From positions 57,128,258 through 57,192,257 of the forward strand of contig CM046854.1 in NCBI GenBank assembly GCA_025617745.1: 64,000 nucleotides of DNA, in the 5' to 3' direction. The stretch comes from Heliocidaris erythrogramma (lineage: Eukaryota; Echinodermata; Echinoidea; Camarodonta; Echinometridae). The stretch's first letter is position 1. Every line of letters begins with the position of its first letter. This document shows, one piece after another, positions 1-13,400 of this stretch. The notes below the pieces were generated by a model. It searched no databases. It was not told the origin of the DNA and saw only the letters and a program-made list of their open reading frames with translations. A program made the position numbers and the translations under genes.

Positions 1-1149
1 ACACTGTTTTTACTTCTCAGTACATTATATGCATGTCTTATCTTCTACGCACGTCAATAGTGTAGGATTTTTTTTTGGTTATATGCCAGCTTGACTTTGC
101 AGTAAGTATTCTCATGCATTTTTGCGGTTGTTCTTACCAGTAAAATGTCAGGAAAAAGTATTGTGTTACTAGTTTATCATGGCACCAACATGGATGTGGA
201 GAACTGTGTGCAATATAACTACCTCCATTAGTGAAGGTTTGTTCTAACAAGTAATATGAATTACATTTTGATCTTGCCAGTTAGAGTAATAAACATTTCC
301 CTCATCCCTGCATTTCATATATATATATGTACTAGATATTATTTTTCCCAGAGCTCTCTTGAAATTCTGGACCTAATCAGTTTTGATTCCAGTGTTGTTT
401 TTTCAGTGATATTGTTTATTCTCATAACATGTTTAGTTTAACAGTGATTTTTAACAAATAAATATAACTCATGATCATTTAGAAAATAATAATCTAACTC
501 TATAATCAGAGCATTCTTTTAGGAATGTTATTCAAAGAAATATAAAGCATATTCCAGATAAATTTGAAATCCTATATACAGTGTGGAAACCTATGTCTGA
601 TATGGGTTTTGTTGAGTTATTTATGATCAAAAATGTCAATTTTTTTGAACACCTAGTATTAACAGTGATTGGTAACATGTTCCAAATTATGTCTTTCAAA
701 ATGTAATGATTCTCAACAGTTTGTTTCATGGACCGCAACAGAGAATGTTAGTCAAAACTGGAGGGAAAGGGGAGTAAAGCTTTGGTGAAGAATCGAGGCT
801 GAAAGAATGATTGATTGAAAGGAGGAAAAGGTCTGGGCTAATACCAAGAGGTAAAGGGAAGTACAAGAAGTGCAGAAAAGGGATAAAAAGCAGAAAAAGA
901 GGAAGGAGAAGGAAAAGATGATGGTAAAGAAAGATGAGGAAGAAGCGAAGACAAACGCTAAGAAGGAGAAGAAACAAAAAGATGAAAGTTAAGAAGACAA
1001 AGGTTAAGAAGAAGAAGAAGATGAAGAAGGAGGAAAAGAAGAAGAAGGAAAATAAAGAACGAGAAAAATAAAGAAGGAGAAAAATAAATTTCTGACTGCA
1101 AGTTTGTGTACCCGTGTCCTCACTTAAGGTCATCGGATTCAATACTTGA
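1..1149. other. Upstream flank, no gene seen
   Basis: AT-rich DNA 5' of the TTC3-like gene. I see no convincing exon on either strand. From about 744 to 1092 the plus strand is an almost pure purine tract (AAG/GAAGA runs). That makes long but meaningless Phe/Leu/Ser-rich reading frames on the minus strand. Confidence 0.6.
744..1092. repeat. Polypurine tract
   Basis: About 350 bases of GA/AAG-rich sequence with few pyrimidines, ending about 270 bp before the TTC3 start codon. It is low complexity and could form triplex DNA. No role is shown. Confidence 0.75.
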
Positions 1150-1358
1150 AATTCGTATGCTTTGCATGACATAATGGCCCGGGGATTCCCCTTTCGATCG
1201 TCGTCCATTTTGCCATTTTGCGATCAATCGAATACGTACACACGTGTACGTACCATAGTACGCACGCGCGCGAGCGCTCACACGCGCGACAGCCACAAGT
1301 ACAATTAACAAGGGAAAAATATGTCTCCGTATTTTTGACGAGAAATCGTATAAGAAAT
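1150..1358 (+). promoter_or_regulatory. Candidate CpG-rich promoter and 5' leader of TTC3
   Basis: A local CpG-rich island (CGCACGCGCGCGAGCGCTC) lies in otherwise AT-rich DNA just before the start codon. An E-box CACGTG sits at 1241-1246. There is no clear TATA box. The transcription start cannot be fixed from sequence alone, and the 5' UTR could also contain upstream exons outside the window. Confidence 0.45.
1321..1338 (+). other. Short upstream ORF in the TTC3 leader
   Basis: ATG TCT CCG TAT TTT TGA encodes five residues and stops 20 bases before the main ATG at 1359. It is in a different frame. If transcription starts upstream of 1321 this would be a typical short uORF that could lower translation of the main frame. 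Confidence 0.4.
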
Positions 1359-1497
1359 ATGGCACATTTATACCAAGGGGAGAAGATTCTTACCCCAGAA
1401 GAGGTTAGAGCTGGAGGAGGGACTCCTCCTGCGGGAATTTATAGAAGGTGCCCGGATGGAACTCTAATTCGGTGTTCGGGAGCGTTTATCCAGCAAG
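1359..1497 (+). CDS. TTC3 exon 1 (start codon)
   Basis: Encodes residues 1-46, beginning [11 protein letters not shown]. The ATG has A at -3 and G at +4, and no in-frame ATG lies upstream before a stop. Donor is AAG|GTATTT, phase 1. It contains a GGGTPPAG turn and a CPDGTLIRC pair of cysteines. I know no domain for this piece. Its frame joins cleanly to exon 2 across a 9.7-kb intron. Confidence 0.8.
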
Positions 1498-4400
1498 GTA
1501 TTTTTTTTGTTGCGTATATTGTCGTCTCCTGTGCATGTAGGTTTGTGGCAGCGTCCCGAGTGAAACGACTATTCCGTTGGTCTCACAATTTACATGGGCA
1601 ATGACCATGCATAGACATAGTTCTATCGTAGGTAGGCTACATATTTTTTAAATTAAAGTATCATATATGCAATGCCACTTACCTAAAAATAGACCTTCCG
1701 CAGATCAGCTTTTCTTCATAAATGTATAGAGTCGATCAAATGTCACATTTTCTTCACTCAATTGTAATCGGCCTCCCTCTCGTCTCGCGAGCGAGAATTC
1801 GAACGCACGTAAAAACATACTGACGCGCATGCGTATTGCAAACTACACACCGGCCTACAAAAGTTTTTAGTACAGGAGCCGGGAAATAAATGGGCTTTTT
1901 TTATATCATCCTCATCGAAAAGAAAGACGACAGTTATCCGGAAAGTATTGTAAGTACCTAAAGTAGCCTTAAATGAAGTTATGTCATATTTCATGGTATA
2001 ATTTTGACATAAGAGCTTGGATTTAAAAGGCACCCAACCTCTCAAAGGACTGCTGATCGCAGCCCGAACGCTACACGTTCGGCTGCCGCAGTAACTGTGC
2101 ATGGTGCTGTATCAAGTATGGTCAGCAGGCAGGCTAGGCACGCCGCCGGGTGCGCCGGCGGTCAGGTGTATACTTATAATATTTATTGACTCCCTAGGCC
2201 TAGACCAAAAATTCTGTCTCTCGTTCGTTAGCCTCTTTATTTTGCCTAAGCGTCAGCTCTTCAGTTAGAGACAGAAACGGTCCTATTAGTATTACTCTGC
2301 TGTGCAAACCGACTACACGCTGACGTCAGACGTGTAACTTGTTAGTAGATTTTTCTCATATAAATGGACCTTCCGCAGATCAGCTCTTCCTCATAAATGT
2401 ATAGAATCGATCAATTGTCACTTTTTTCACTCAATTGTAATCCTCCCCCTACAAAAGTTTTTAGTACAGGAGCCGGGAAATTAAAATAAACCTTTTTTCA
2501 TATCATCCTCATAAAAAGAAAAGACGACAGTATAATGCGGAAAGTAGGCTAATATTGTAAGTACCTAAAGTAGATTACTCAAGACTTCTACACTACAGTT
2601 TTTGGTAATGCTGCCCCCAGTGTTCCGTCTTTTATAGGGTCAAAGGTCATATTTTAGTGGATATCTTGTGTACGCTCTGCCGGTCACATTTCTTGACTGA
2701 TTTCTTTCGAAATTTCTATAGAGATGCATTATACTCTGATCTACACACATTGTTTTGGTGATGCTGCTAGTGTTGACAATAGTTCGGGCCACTGGTGGCA
2801 ATCATTCAACAACCTTACCAAACACGGCAGTAGAACTAGTTTTGTTTAAACCACACTGAACTTTACGGTTCAGTGCGTTTAACCAATCGAATAAAAGGAA
2901 ACGTAACGGAAAAGACTGAGCTTGTCCATTATTTGATGGGGACCAACATGGGTTAGATAACGGGAGAAAACAGAGTATAAGAATTTTCGGTTTTTTTATT
3001 TAAGAAAAGTCCACACACAAATATTGTTTTTTCTCATTTTTTAAAAAGAAATTGGTCAGCAATCATATTTTTGTTACATACGTGGAAAATATGTTATCAT
3101 ATTTTAGAAATTGGTCAGCAGTCGTATTTTTGTTACATATACAGTCAAACCTGTCTTAGCGGCCACCTGTCTATAGCGGCCACCAAAAAATCCCCCGCAG
3201 GAAATTACTGTGTTGTAGACCCTGCATATAGCGGTCACCTGCCTAACGCGGCCAGCGGCCACCCATTATGTATCCCTCGGACAATATCTGACCGCGTATA
3301 GCGGCCACTAATGTCGAGCCGTAGCTTCATGCACAAAAAAGTAGTTTTTGCCATAGGCGCGATGTGTTTACCGAGTCCTAGCTCAGTCACACTCTCACAC
3401 AAACGTCGTGAATAGATTCTACAATGGCCATGAAGATCTAATAGTTTCACCACATTGCCGACTAATTAGAGATTAAATGTCTTTTTAGTAAGAATTAAGC
3501 ACTAGTTAGGCACGCTCACATATTTTTTAATGCTCAGGAAAATCTAGTGAAACTTACCTTAAATTGAAGAGATTTTGTCACAGAACATGAAAATGTATTG
3601 ATCTAGACGTAAAATTTAATATAACTATAGTTATGATTTTTTATATGCGACAACCTGGCCAATGGGCAGTCAGGGCAAATTCGTCGGCATTTTTTGATGT
3701 CCGAGAGATCAGCTGATCAGTGCGCATGCGCGTGTTGCATTCGGTTCAAATTCGTCAATATACGGGACTACATGTTGGAAAATTCAGTGCGAAACTGGCT
3801 GACAAGGGTTTTTTCGAGCCGTCTTGGCAGTTAGTGGCAGAAAGAACCGTCACGAATTTGGTATCAAATCAATCCTTACAATTTCAATTTTATAGTAGAA
3901 TATGTACTTTTGATGTAATATGTCTGATACTTAAATTATATTCACGAATCGGACAAATTGAAGCAAAAGTGGTACTTATAGACATATTCAAACGCAATTT
4001 GCGTATGGATTATGATGTCGTCGTCGGCGAAAAATACTTGCATTGTAAAGCTGAAGTCGCAAGGAAAATGATGTCATATTTCTTTTAACCATTGATTTAT
4101 ATAAAAGCCCCTAGAATGGGAACTTTGAAGGGGGTGTGCATGATAGCGAATGGACAGGTGACGGATCTAGCGTGTCGCAACTTTTGTACAGCAGAAATGA
4201 ACACGGAGAATGGGCCCTCTCGTGTTGGATGAGCGTGCCTACACTAGTATTGTTCGTTTACGTAATCTTCGCACCATCCAGCTGCAATCCCCTGCACTTT
4301 AGTTGTATTGTTCTCCTAAGCTATAGCGGGCGGCATTGCATTGTAGAGGTCGGTGATTGATATTGATCGCCATTGCGCAATAGCGCAGGCTCGTACACTT

Positions 4401-7400
4401 CAATATAATTTTTTATTTTTAAAAGATTTATAAAAAAAAAGAATTTAAAGCGTTAAAACTTTTGAAAAAAATAAAGGAGTGATTTTTTTTTGGAAGTGAA
4501 AATAATAAAATACTACCCAAGTATTATTTTTTTTAAAGATCAATAATAACGATTTCATGTACGAGAGATTGTCCTGCTGAAAAACGGCGTGAAAACTCGA
4601 CTCGGATCGTCCCACCGGCGCGATCCAGGCCATTGTCGACGTTCGCACTTTCGATGAATGCAAGCGAGCACCTTCTATCGCCTGTTCTCAAAAACAGTTA
4701 AAACTTCTTTTAAACCATTCAAAAGGCAAATATTTATTGAATGAAAATTGATTGCACGATTTTATTCAAAAGATAAACTTATTATTGTAATTTTTTGACA
4801 GGAAGCAAAAGCATGATTAGACATCGTTTTTAGACTATAAAAATCAAGAAAAGCAGTCTACCGTGGGTGGTACGTACGTGGTAATTTGAGGGAAAATTCA
4901 TTTTACAGAGATTGCTCGTATATCTATTGTTTTTCTCATTTATTGACAACAAAGCATTATTTTAGCATTTATATATCATATGACATGTTATACGTCAAAT
5001 CTGTTGATTTATAGCTTGTTTTCCTAAGTGATATATGCCTATATGGACATGATGGATGCATGTAGGGCCTACACTAACTTTGTTGCGTGTAACAGTGTAT
5101 ATGCAAAAAAATAAAAATGGCCGCCGACCTGTCTATAGCGGCCACCTGTCTATAGCGGCCACTTTTTCCGTTTCCCTTCGGTGGCCGCTATAGACAGGTT
5201 TGACTGTATGTGGAAAATATGTTATCATATTTTAGAAATTGGTCAGCAGTCATATTTTTGTTACATACTGTATGTGGAAAATGTTGTATTTTGTTTTTTC
5301 TCATTTTTAAACAAAATTGGTCAGCAGTCGTATTTTTGTTACATATGTGGAAAATATGTTATCATATTTTAGAAAACAACAAGTAACGGCAGGTGAGTAA
5401 AGGCGGCCTGCACGTGTGTGTCACCTTCTCGTAATCAGAGGACTGTTCGTGCTTTTCGAGGATCAACAGAGCTACATGTACATGTACGTACATGTACATA
5501 GAGCAGCAGAGATAAGACCTAGCATGCTGCCACGATTAAAGGCTATCCTTTTTTTGAGGGAGGGGAGGGGGGAAGTTCTTTGTTCCTCCGAAGAACAAAA
5601 GGACGCAAAAATCGCTGCCAGTGCGGGGGATACATTCGCATTGCGCGGCAATGGACATTTATAGTTAATAAAAGGAAATTAAGAATTGTATACATTGTTA
5701 AATATAAAGTTAAAATGAGTAATGACTACATGTACTCCTACCATGTTTAATTTTTTGACTATTTCAGTAGTATTGCACCGGTACATTTTGATACACACAT
5801 GGTTATGGAATAAATTAGATTCAAATAAACAATGAGCATTATAATACACATTTTAAAGTTATTCACTATTGAGCAAGTCTGTTATATATGGCAAAGGGCT
5901 CTTTTTAAACCTTGTTTTGATCATCCTATAATGTAAAAGGAAGTATATTCTCAGAATTTGGCCCATTATACTGGTGAACCTCGTTTCAATGAATCAAAGG
6001 ACTGTTTTTTTTTGTTGACACAATATATATCTACATGTACATGTATACATGTACATGTAGTCAAATTGCATACTATACACAGTATTATGTTAAGTAAATC
6101 ATGCATGCAAAGCGGATAGCCAGGTGCCGCCTGTGTGATCAACTTCTAGCAGATAGATTCTCCTAGAAGGTTCTACATGAACATGTTAAATATGGATGGT
6201 CACCCATGCATGGAAGATGAATGTATTTTTGAAAGCATTTGGATCAACTGTACGTGTTTAATACCAAGTTTAGACCTCAGTCACACTGCCAGACCAGGGT
6301 CCTGTTTCAAAAACCTGTCATCAATGAGAAGTTGCAATAATTGTTATAAGCTACTAAAATCCTTGCATCTGATTGGCTGAGAGCAAATTTGTCTGTAAAA
6401 ATCACTGACAAGACACTTTATGAAATGCCCCCAAACTCCAAACCAGCCAATATACATGTAAGCTGGCGTTGTGGGAAGTGTAGTTTTTGTTTGTGTGTTT
6501 TGTTTGACTCATCTGTGTGGTGTATGAAGGTCACCATAATTGTGGAGCAACTCTGCTCCCAAACAATGGAAAGGAATGCTGATTGAAGATGGGGTGCACA
6601 TTTTGCTGAATGATGATGCAAATATGACGGTAATGGTATACATGGATGTAATTTACATTACATGTATATGAACATGTACGTGGATGTCCATGACTGCTAC
6701 ATACTGTATAATAATATGTAATTTTGCGTGTTTTTAATTTCGACGACACGCTAGGCTCATTGGGCAAAAGAATACACAAAAATATTTGCATGTTTTTATT
6801 TCCGCGAAATGCTTGAAAATTTCCACACCGCGAAATATTCTACGTTTACAGTACAGTATTTTTTTCACAAAAGCTTGTATTCAATTGCGATTGTTAGGGC
6901 TCCAGACTAACATTTTCGCCTACATTTCTTGTTTACAGTTCTCAACAATGTACATTTACATGTAGATGTGGAGTAGATCCTGGGCTAAATAAAATTGGCT
7001 GGGTGCATTGACTGGTTCCTAAAATGCTGTTTGGTAATCTTAAAGTCCTGTCTTTGTTACTCTATGGCAACTACAATGAGAAATTGTTATTCTTTTGATT
7101 ATGATTTTGTGACTTAATGTCAGGGGTGCCACTTTTCAGACAAAAGTAGGAATTCCTACTTTTTCAACATATTTTTAGCCATAGAACCCACTTTTTTATG
7201 TACACAAGGGCCCATTCTAGATTATTTTTCCTACTTTTTAACCAATTCTAAGTGGCATCCCTGTAATGTACGTTGTAAATAATCACCAAAAGTAGACTTT
7301 GTCAACCTAACCGATCTTCTACATGTAGGTTGCGGGACAGGTAACCCAAAAAGAAAAAAAAGAGCCATATCCAATTCGTGAGTTGAGAACTGAAATACAT

Positions 7401-10400
7401 GTAAACATGTTTTTTCAGTTTCTGAATTAGTTAAGCTTTCTACCCGTATCTTAACTTGAAACATCCGCCGTTGAAGACTACAGGCAATAAGAAATCGGCT
7501 GCTTAATTCCTTAGAAGTACACTTGAAATCGAAACCAAAACTGAGAGATGTGTTTCAATGGGTACCCGCATTTTCACACCGAAACTGAAACTAAATTTGA
7601 GTCAAGTATACAGTGCTTAGATTCTTTGCAAAATGTCAAAATTTACTGTTACTGCTCTATTTTATAATCCAATTTACTTTTTGTACTGTACACTCTACTG
7701 GGCATTGTTTTGTCCATGGATGGAAATGACTTTGTCCAAATCAGTTGATAAGTGGGATTTTACATGTACATTTGTTTTTACAATTTTTGAATGGTGAAAT
7801 TTCTACTGGTCAGTAGCTAGAAATGCCCACACTAGAGGACTGTACATCCTGTAAAACTGGCCGTTGAATTCCGTAGAAGTAAGCTTGAAATCGAAACCGA
7901 AACTGAGTCTAGATGTTTCTCATTCAAAAAAATGTGGCATTGATTCTGCATTTAACTGCATTATAGAGAGTCACCCTGTTGCCGTATTCATCCAAAACGA
8001 AACCAAATTTCAGTTAGGATTAAACATAGTGTGCGATTCTTTTAATACTAACTCTTGAAATTTTACTCTTGTTGCACTATAAACTCCAAATTACTTTTGT
8101 ATTGTGCACTCCACTGAGGAATGTTTTTGAATACGGTAATACTATACATGTACTTTATTTTTAACCGAGTGTTATCTCAAAAAATATTTCTGACTTGATT
8201 GCTGTACTGTCAAGTCATTAACTTTACAGTAGACCACTTTTTCTTTCTCAAAACTGTTAAATATTTTTGTGGAACACATGGGAATCAAATTCTGTTGTGG
8301 GACGAACAGATCAATAGATAAAAATTCTTTGTTTAAAAGCCAACTGTGATTCTGAATGAACAATGTTATATTTAATTTTTCCCCAGGCTCTGTAGGTTCC
8401 TACATTATACTTCTGAATGTTTATTTTTCAATCTCTTGAATTCATATGCTCCTTCCAGATCGTAAGAATAGCACAAGAACAAATACATGTACATGTACAT
8501 ATACATGTACATCACAATTTTGTCCTCAAACTCATGCATATTTTTAAAAAATGCTTGTTATATCTCATGTACATGTAGGTCTGAATTGAAACTCATTGAA
8601 AATTTGCTCATCATTTTCATTATTCCAATTTACAACTGTTAATATTTGTACTTCCTACGTGTACATCCATTACTCTTCATGAAGCCACTTTCATAGTCCA
8701 AAGTCCCCATTATTTTAATAGTAAATGTGATAAATGTTGAACCAACGCCATATGGTTTAAAGTACACATGTACATAAGTATCTTTATATTTTTTTTAAAG
8801 CTGAATCATGGTGTTGCTCGAAGATACTGGCATGTTCTGTGTAATATTGTGTGTACCTACTACATGCATGTTCTGTGGAATATATATTGTATCGAAAACA
8901 AGCTGCTGAAAACTGCTTATCCAATAATAGCAAGCCAATGGAGTCAAAAGGGGCCTGAGCTTTCGATCCTAGCAGAATCTTCGTCAGAGGCAAAAAGACT
9001 ATATATTGTGTGTACCTACTATATGTACATGAACATGTATGTAACAGTAACATTAGGAGTATGTGAATGTGTCCATGTAGGAGCATACCATAGTGTGTCG
9101 GTTAATGTAAAACTGCCATTAAAGGTTTCTGTGGTGTGTATACCAGTAATGTATGTTTAAAGAAATGGTTGAGTTCTGGTAGTGGTAGAGGTGAAAAAAA
9201 TTTCATGTGCTTTTTTTTTCCTTTTTATGTGCTTTTTTTTCCTTTTTATGTGCTTTTTTTCCTTTTTATGTGCTTTTTTTTTCCTTTTTATGTGCTGTTT
9301 TTTCCTTTTATGTGTTTTTTTTTTCCTTTTTATGTCACTTTGGAAAAACATAGAAGAAATCCCCTGAAAAAGATTGCCCTTCAAATGCCCTCATATTTAA
9401 GATAAGATGAAAAATACTTGTACATGTTGGTGAAAAGATGGATTAAAATTTTATTCCACATTACACATTTCCGTGTACAGTGCGTGTGACTTTCTGCAAG
9501 ATGGAGTCAATTTCCCATCATTTTGATGATTCCCAAACCTTCAGAATGTAAACCAAAATTCTACATAATCAAACATTCTACATAATCAAACATTCCTACA
9601 AATGTAGTTGCTCCTCTACAGTTTCTTACACAATGCAATCACATGACCAGAAGTCGGCTTTATCTGTAAACCTTTAATGATGCACGCTTGGCATGGAGGA
9701 AGCTCTTTTGAAAGTCCATAGTCCATAAAGCTATCTGATACATGTTGACCTTTTATGATATTAACTTGATCTGTAGAGGATGTTGATATGTATGCCTGCA
9801 AGAGCTTTGATACATGTAGGGACTAGGGAAGATGAATCTTACAAACACAATCTATAGTGTGTATAGTATGTACATTGTAGGATGGTATATTAAATGGGTT
9901 GTTTGCGATAAAGACACCTGGTTTATGTAAACAACAGGTGTCATGGTGTCATGGCTTTGGGGGGGGGGGGTGATGGTGAGGGCAGAAAAAAATATTAGAT
10001 GAGGGCTGATACATATTTTGTACATGTATATTTTTCACACACTAAAAGTTTTGATTAGGAAGATAGCCTATTTACAAATAATGATGAATGAGCCAGTTCA
10101 TTTACAATTGGCACATGCACAGAGCACAGAGTAGAAATGATGTCTACACGGTTTTATAGTTTACGCAGCAAAATGTGCGCGCCAGTATGATTTTAATTGT
10201 TAAAACAAGTAACGTATTCACTAAGAAAGATGTGCGTGCACATACAAATTGGGGTACTTTTCTACCATCTACTGATTACGAGATGGCTTATATTGTATAG
10301 TATGAAAGTGAAACCTTGTTATAAACATGTCCATTTGTCTGGTACATGTAGCTCTTGATTTGAACATTAACTTGTATCCTGATGTGCAGGCCTGAAAGTA

Positions 10401-13400
10401 GGCCTTCATCAGTCATCCACTTCACATAGCATACCTCGAGGAGGTCTGAGACTGGTAATTCCATGTAAGGCTCTCTCTTCATGGATTTTATGATCTTGTA
10501 CTGTACATGTATGTTTTATATTTTTCAGGTCTCTGTTAGACCCCTGTTTGGGGCTAGCCTCAAGGGTGCCACAAAACAACCTTGGGGCACCACTCCTTTT
10601 CTGTTTTCACAGGGATTCTGGTCCCCCTTCATGTACATATGTGCATGTACTTGTAACAGTACTGTACTTGTACATGTACCTGTGTGTAATAGAAATTATT
10701 CGTTTTTGTTATTCCTAGACAGTTTACCATGTGTAAATTCTTGTAGACTGGGTTCCACAAGAATTTTTTTGACCTGAGGGTCTGGAAAAACATAGTTTGG
10801 GTCCAATTGCATCACTTGTTTATATTTTACATTTACATGTACATATACATGTACATGTACACATACATGTAAGATGTCCGGACGTAATTTTTGAGGACCC
10901 ATACATGTATGTACTGGAACTTTGTATCGAACTGTGTATGGAGTTTTTTACTCCCTCACCACAACACGTCAATGTGTTTATGTACAGCCATGGAAAAATT
11001 ATTAGACCAAGAATGATTACTGATAGTGTTATTTTTGTGGTAAGAAGGAAATAAAATATCGTAGCAATGTATAATTGCTGGAATTGGTATTCATTCAATG
11101 AAATACAAAGACAAATCAATTTTATAATTTTGTTTGCTTATTATAGTACCCTTATTAGAGAAGCTTGGTCTAATAATTTTTTCCAGGGCTGTACATGTAA
11201 AGACGTACTGTGACTAATTCTTTTCTGTTGTTGCTCTACACAGCCCTGAAAGAAGACAAAGAGAAGAAAGACAGAGAGAAGGAGTTCGAGAGGGAACGAG
11301 AAAGGAGGAAGAAAGAGAAAGAGCTAGCCATTTATTCACATCCAGATATCAAGCCTAGGCTCAGTCCCTGTAAATGTGGAAGATACCATGCAGAGTGTGA
11401 GGTTAGTATCTGAGAGTAATTGTTGTCATGTCTCGATTATGATGAATTGTGCCACATTGGTTTAATTAAATACAGTGTTTCTTAAAAAAGGAAACCCAAC
11501 TTTCTCCAGCAACATCTCATCAAAATAAACAACTACCGGTATATTCATTTCTCCCATCAAGCTGCTTCGTTTACTAACTATATTCATTATAATACAACAT
11601 AAAGAAGGAAATTTTATCCTCTTTTTATATGATATTACATTTGTGATAGAGCCTGGGATCATCGAACTAAACAATTTTAAACCAGCTATGTAAAAATTGA
11701 TTTGCACGTGAGAGTGGGATCTATTCATCAACACAATGAATGGCCATTAATTGAACCTTGAGCACTCCGTTTTCATTTCCTTTCTGTCTTGACTCGAGCA
11801 CACACTTGTGTGGAAGGACTAATTTTGGTCAAATATCTCATTTAAAGTTGCATACCCTGATGAATAAGGAAATGTCATGGAATATCATTTGAATCTTTTT
11901 TTTGTGTCTTTATCACTAAAATCTTGACATTTTACCGTTTTATTGTCCCGTTGTCCTATCGCCCACAGACCAAAGATGTGGTGGAAGTATGGAACAAGCA
12001 CCTGCGAGATGCTCGCAAGATGCACGAGACCAACATGCGCATTGTTCTCTTCGCTCCGCTGCTCTACAACCGAAGCACACTGGCACCAAAATGGCAGCAA
12101 TGGATGAGGAAACTAGATCTTATCATAGATGAGTAAGTCTGGTTTGGTTTGATTTGATATATGGAATGTACAGACATATGATAACAAGGAAACATAACAT
12201 TGGAAGGATCCCCCCTGCTCAGCTATTCTATCGAGGGTTCCAGTTCATAAAAAAAAAAAAGGAGAGGAAATGACATCACAAACTAAATCCTTAACATATT
12301 ACTTGCAACATACCAAACATTATTTACTCCAGGAATATGCACCCACCGATCCAAAAGCAAACCCCTCACCCTCACGCTTGTCAAGTTATGCCGATATTTA
12401 TGATTTTAGGGTTATTCATACTATGGTACCAATAGAATTATTGGAAAAGAAAAATCCACTTTTTTCTCTAATTATGATTATTTCTTAAAGTTTTCAGTGA
12501 TACATTTCCATACATTTGGATATATCATTAAACTATTCTACTACTTTTACGGTCATGTTAAGATGTTAAATATTACTTTTAGCCTGGAATTTACTTGTTC
12601 ATTCAATGAATAAATAGCTTTACAGTCAACATTTAGGTCCTATTAGGTCACCAGTAATGAATTGAAAACGACAATGAAATAAATGGAATGTGACATAAAC
12701 TTAAAAAAGATGGAACGTGACATAAACCTGTTTGTCAAGAGTGATTTTTTTTTATCTCTGTTTCTTCTTAATTCTTACTTCCCTTTTTTTACAGTATGGC
12801 GCCACTTGAGAGGAAGAAAGAAGTATTCTTCCGGTTAGATGAACTTGACAAAGTATTGGAATATATACACAGCAAGCTTTCAACTGTAAGTATGAATTAT
12901 GGCCAAATTCACTAAAGTGTTTGAAACCTAATCCACCAGTTTCTTTTGGAATGCAAAACATTTGAGGAACAAAATGATTTGTTCCTTTTCTTTTTTTCTT
13001 GATCTAAACCATCGAATACTATAGTGCAGCCCAAGGAACTAAATGATTTGCTCCCTGTTTTTTTTTTTTCTAAGAAAAGGCATACTTAAAGGGATACGCC
13101 ACCAGGCAGCCGTGGGGAAAGTCAGGATTGCGTAAGCCCCATTCACTCATACACAAAACTTGTGCCTCGGAACGCGTCCATCAGACTACTGCAATTACAT
13201 TTCGGACTACATGAAGCCGACAGAATGTCGCACGAGAGCTCGAGCGTGCATGTTTTGCGGCGACCAGTCTGTCCGAAGTTTGCGCCTTGCGGTCAACGGC
13301 ATAAAAACGTTGCCCCGCATAAAATTGTCCACAATCTGCGGTTGAGTATTCCTTTGATTTTGATGATTAGAAAACATGGACCCCCATTCTTATGTAGACG

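Noticed and set aside
726-1208. 160-codon minus-strand frame rich in Phe and Leu
   Set aside because: It is the reverse of a polypurine tract; composition explains it and no domain or splice signal supports it.
1218-1358. In-frame upstream extension of exon 1
   Set aside because: It has no ATG start, runs through the CpG-rich leader, and the ATG at 1359 has a good context.
3720-4088. 122-codon frame inside the 2.1-kb transposon as a transposase
   Set aside because: No catalytic DDE/D pattern or helix-turn-helix that I can recognise; left as part of the element.
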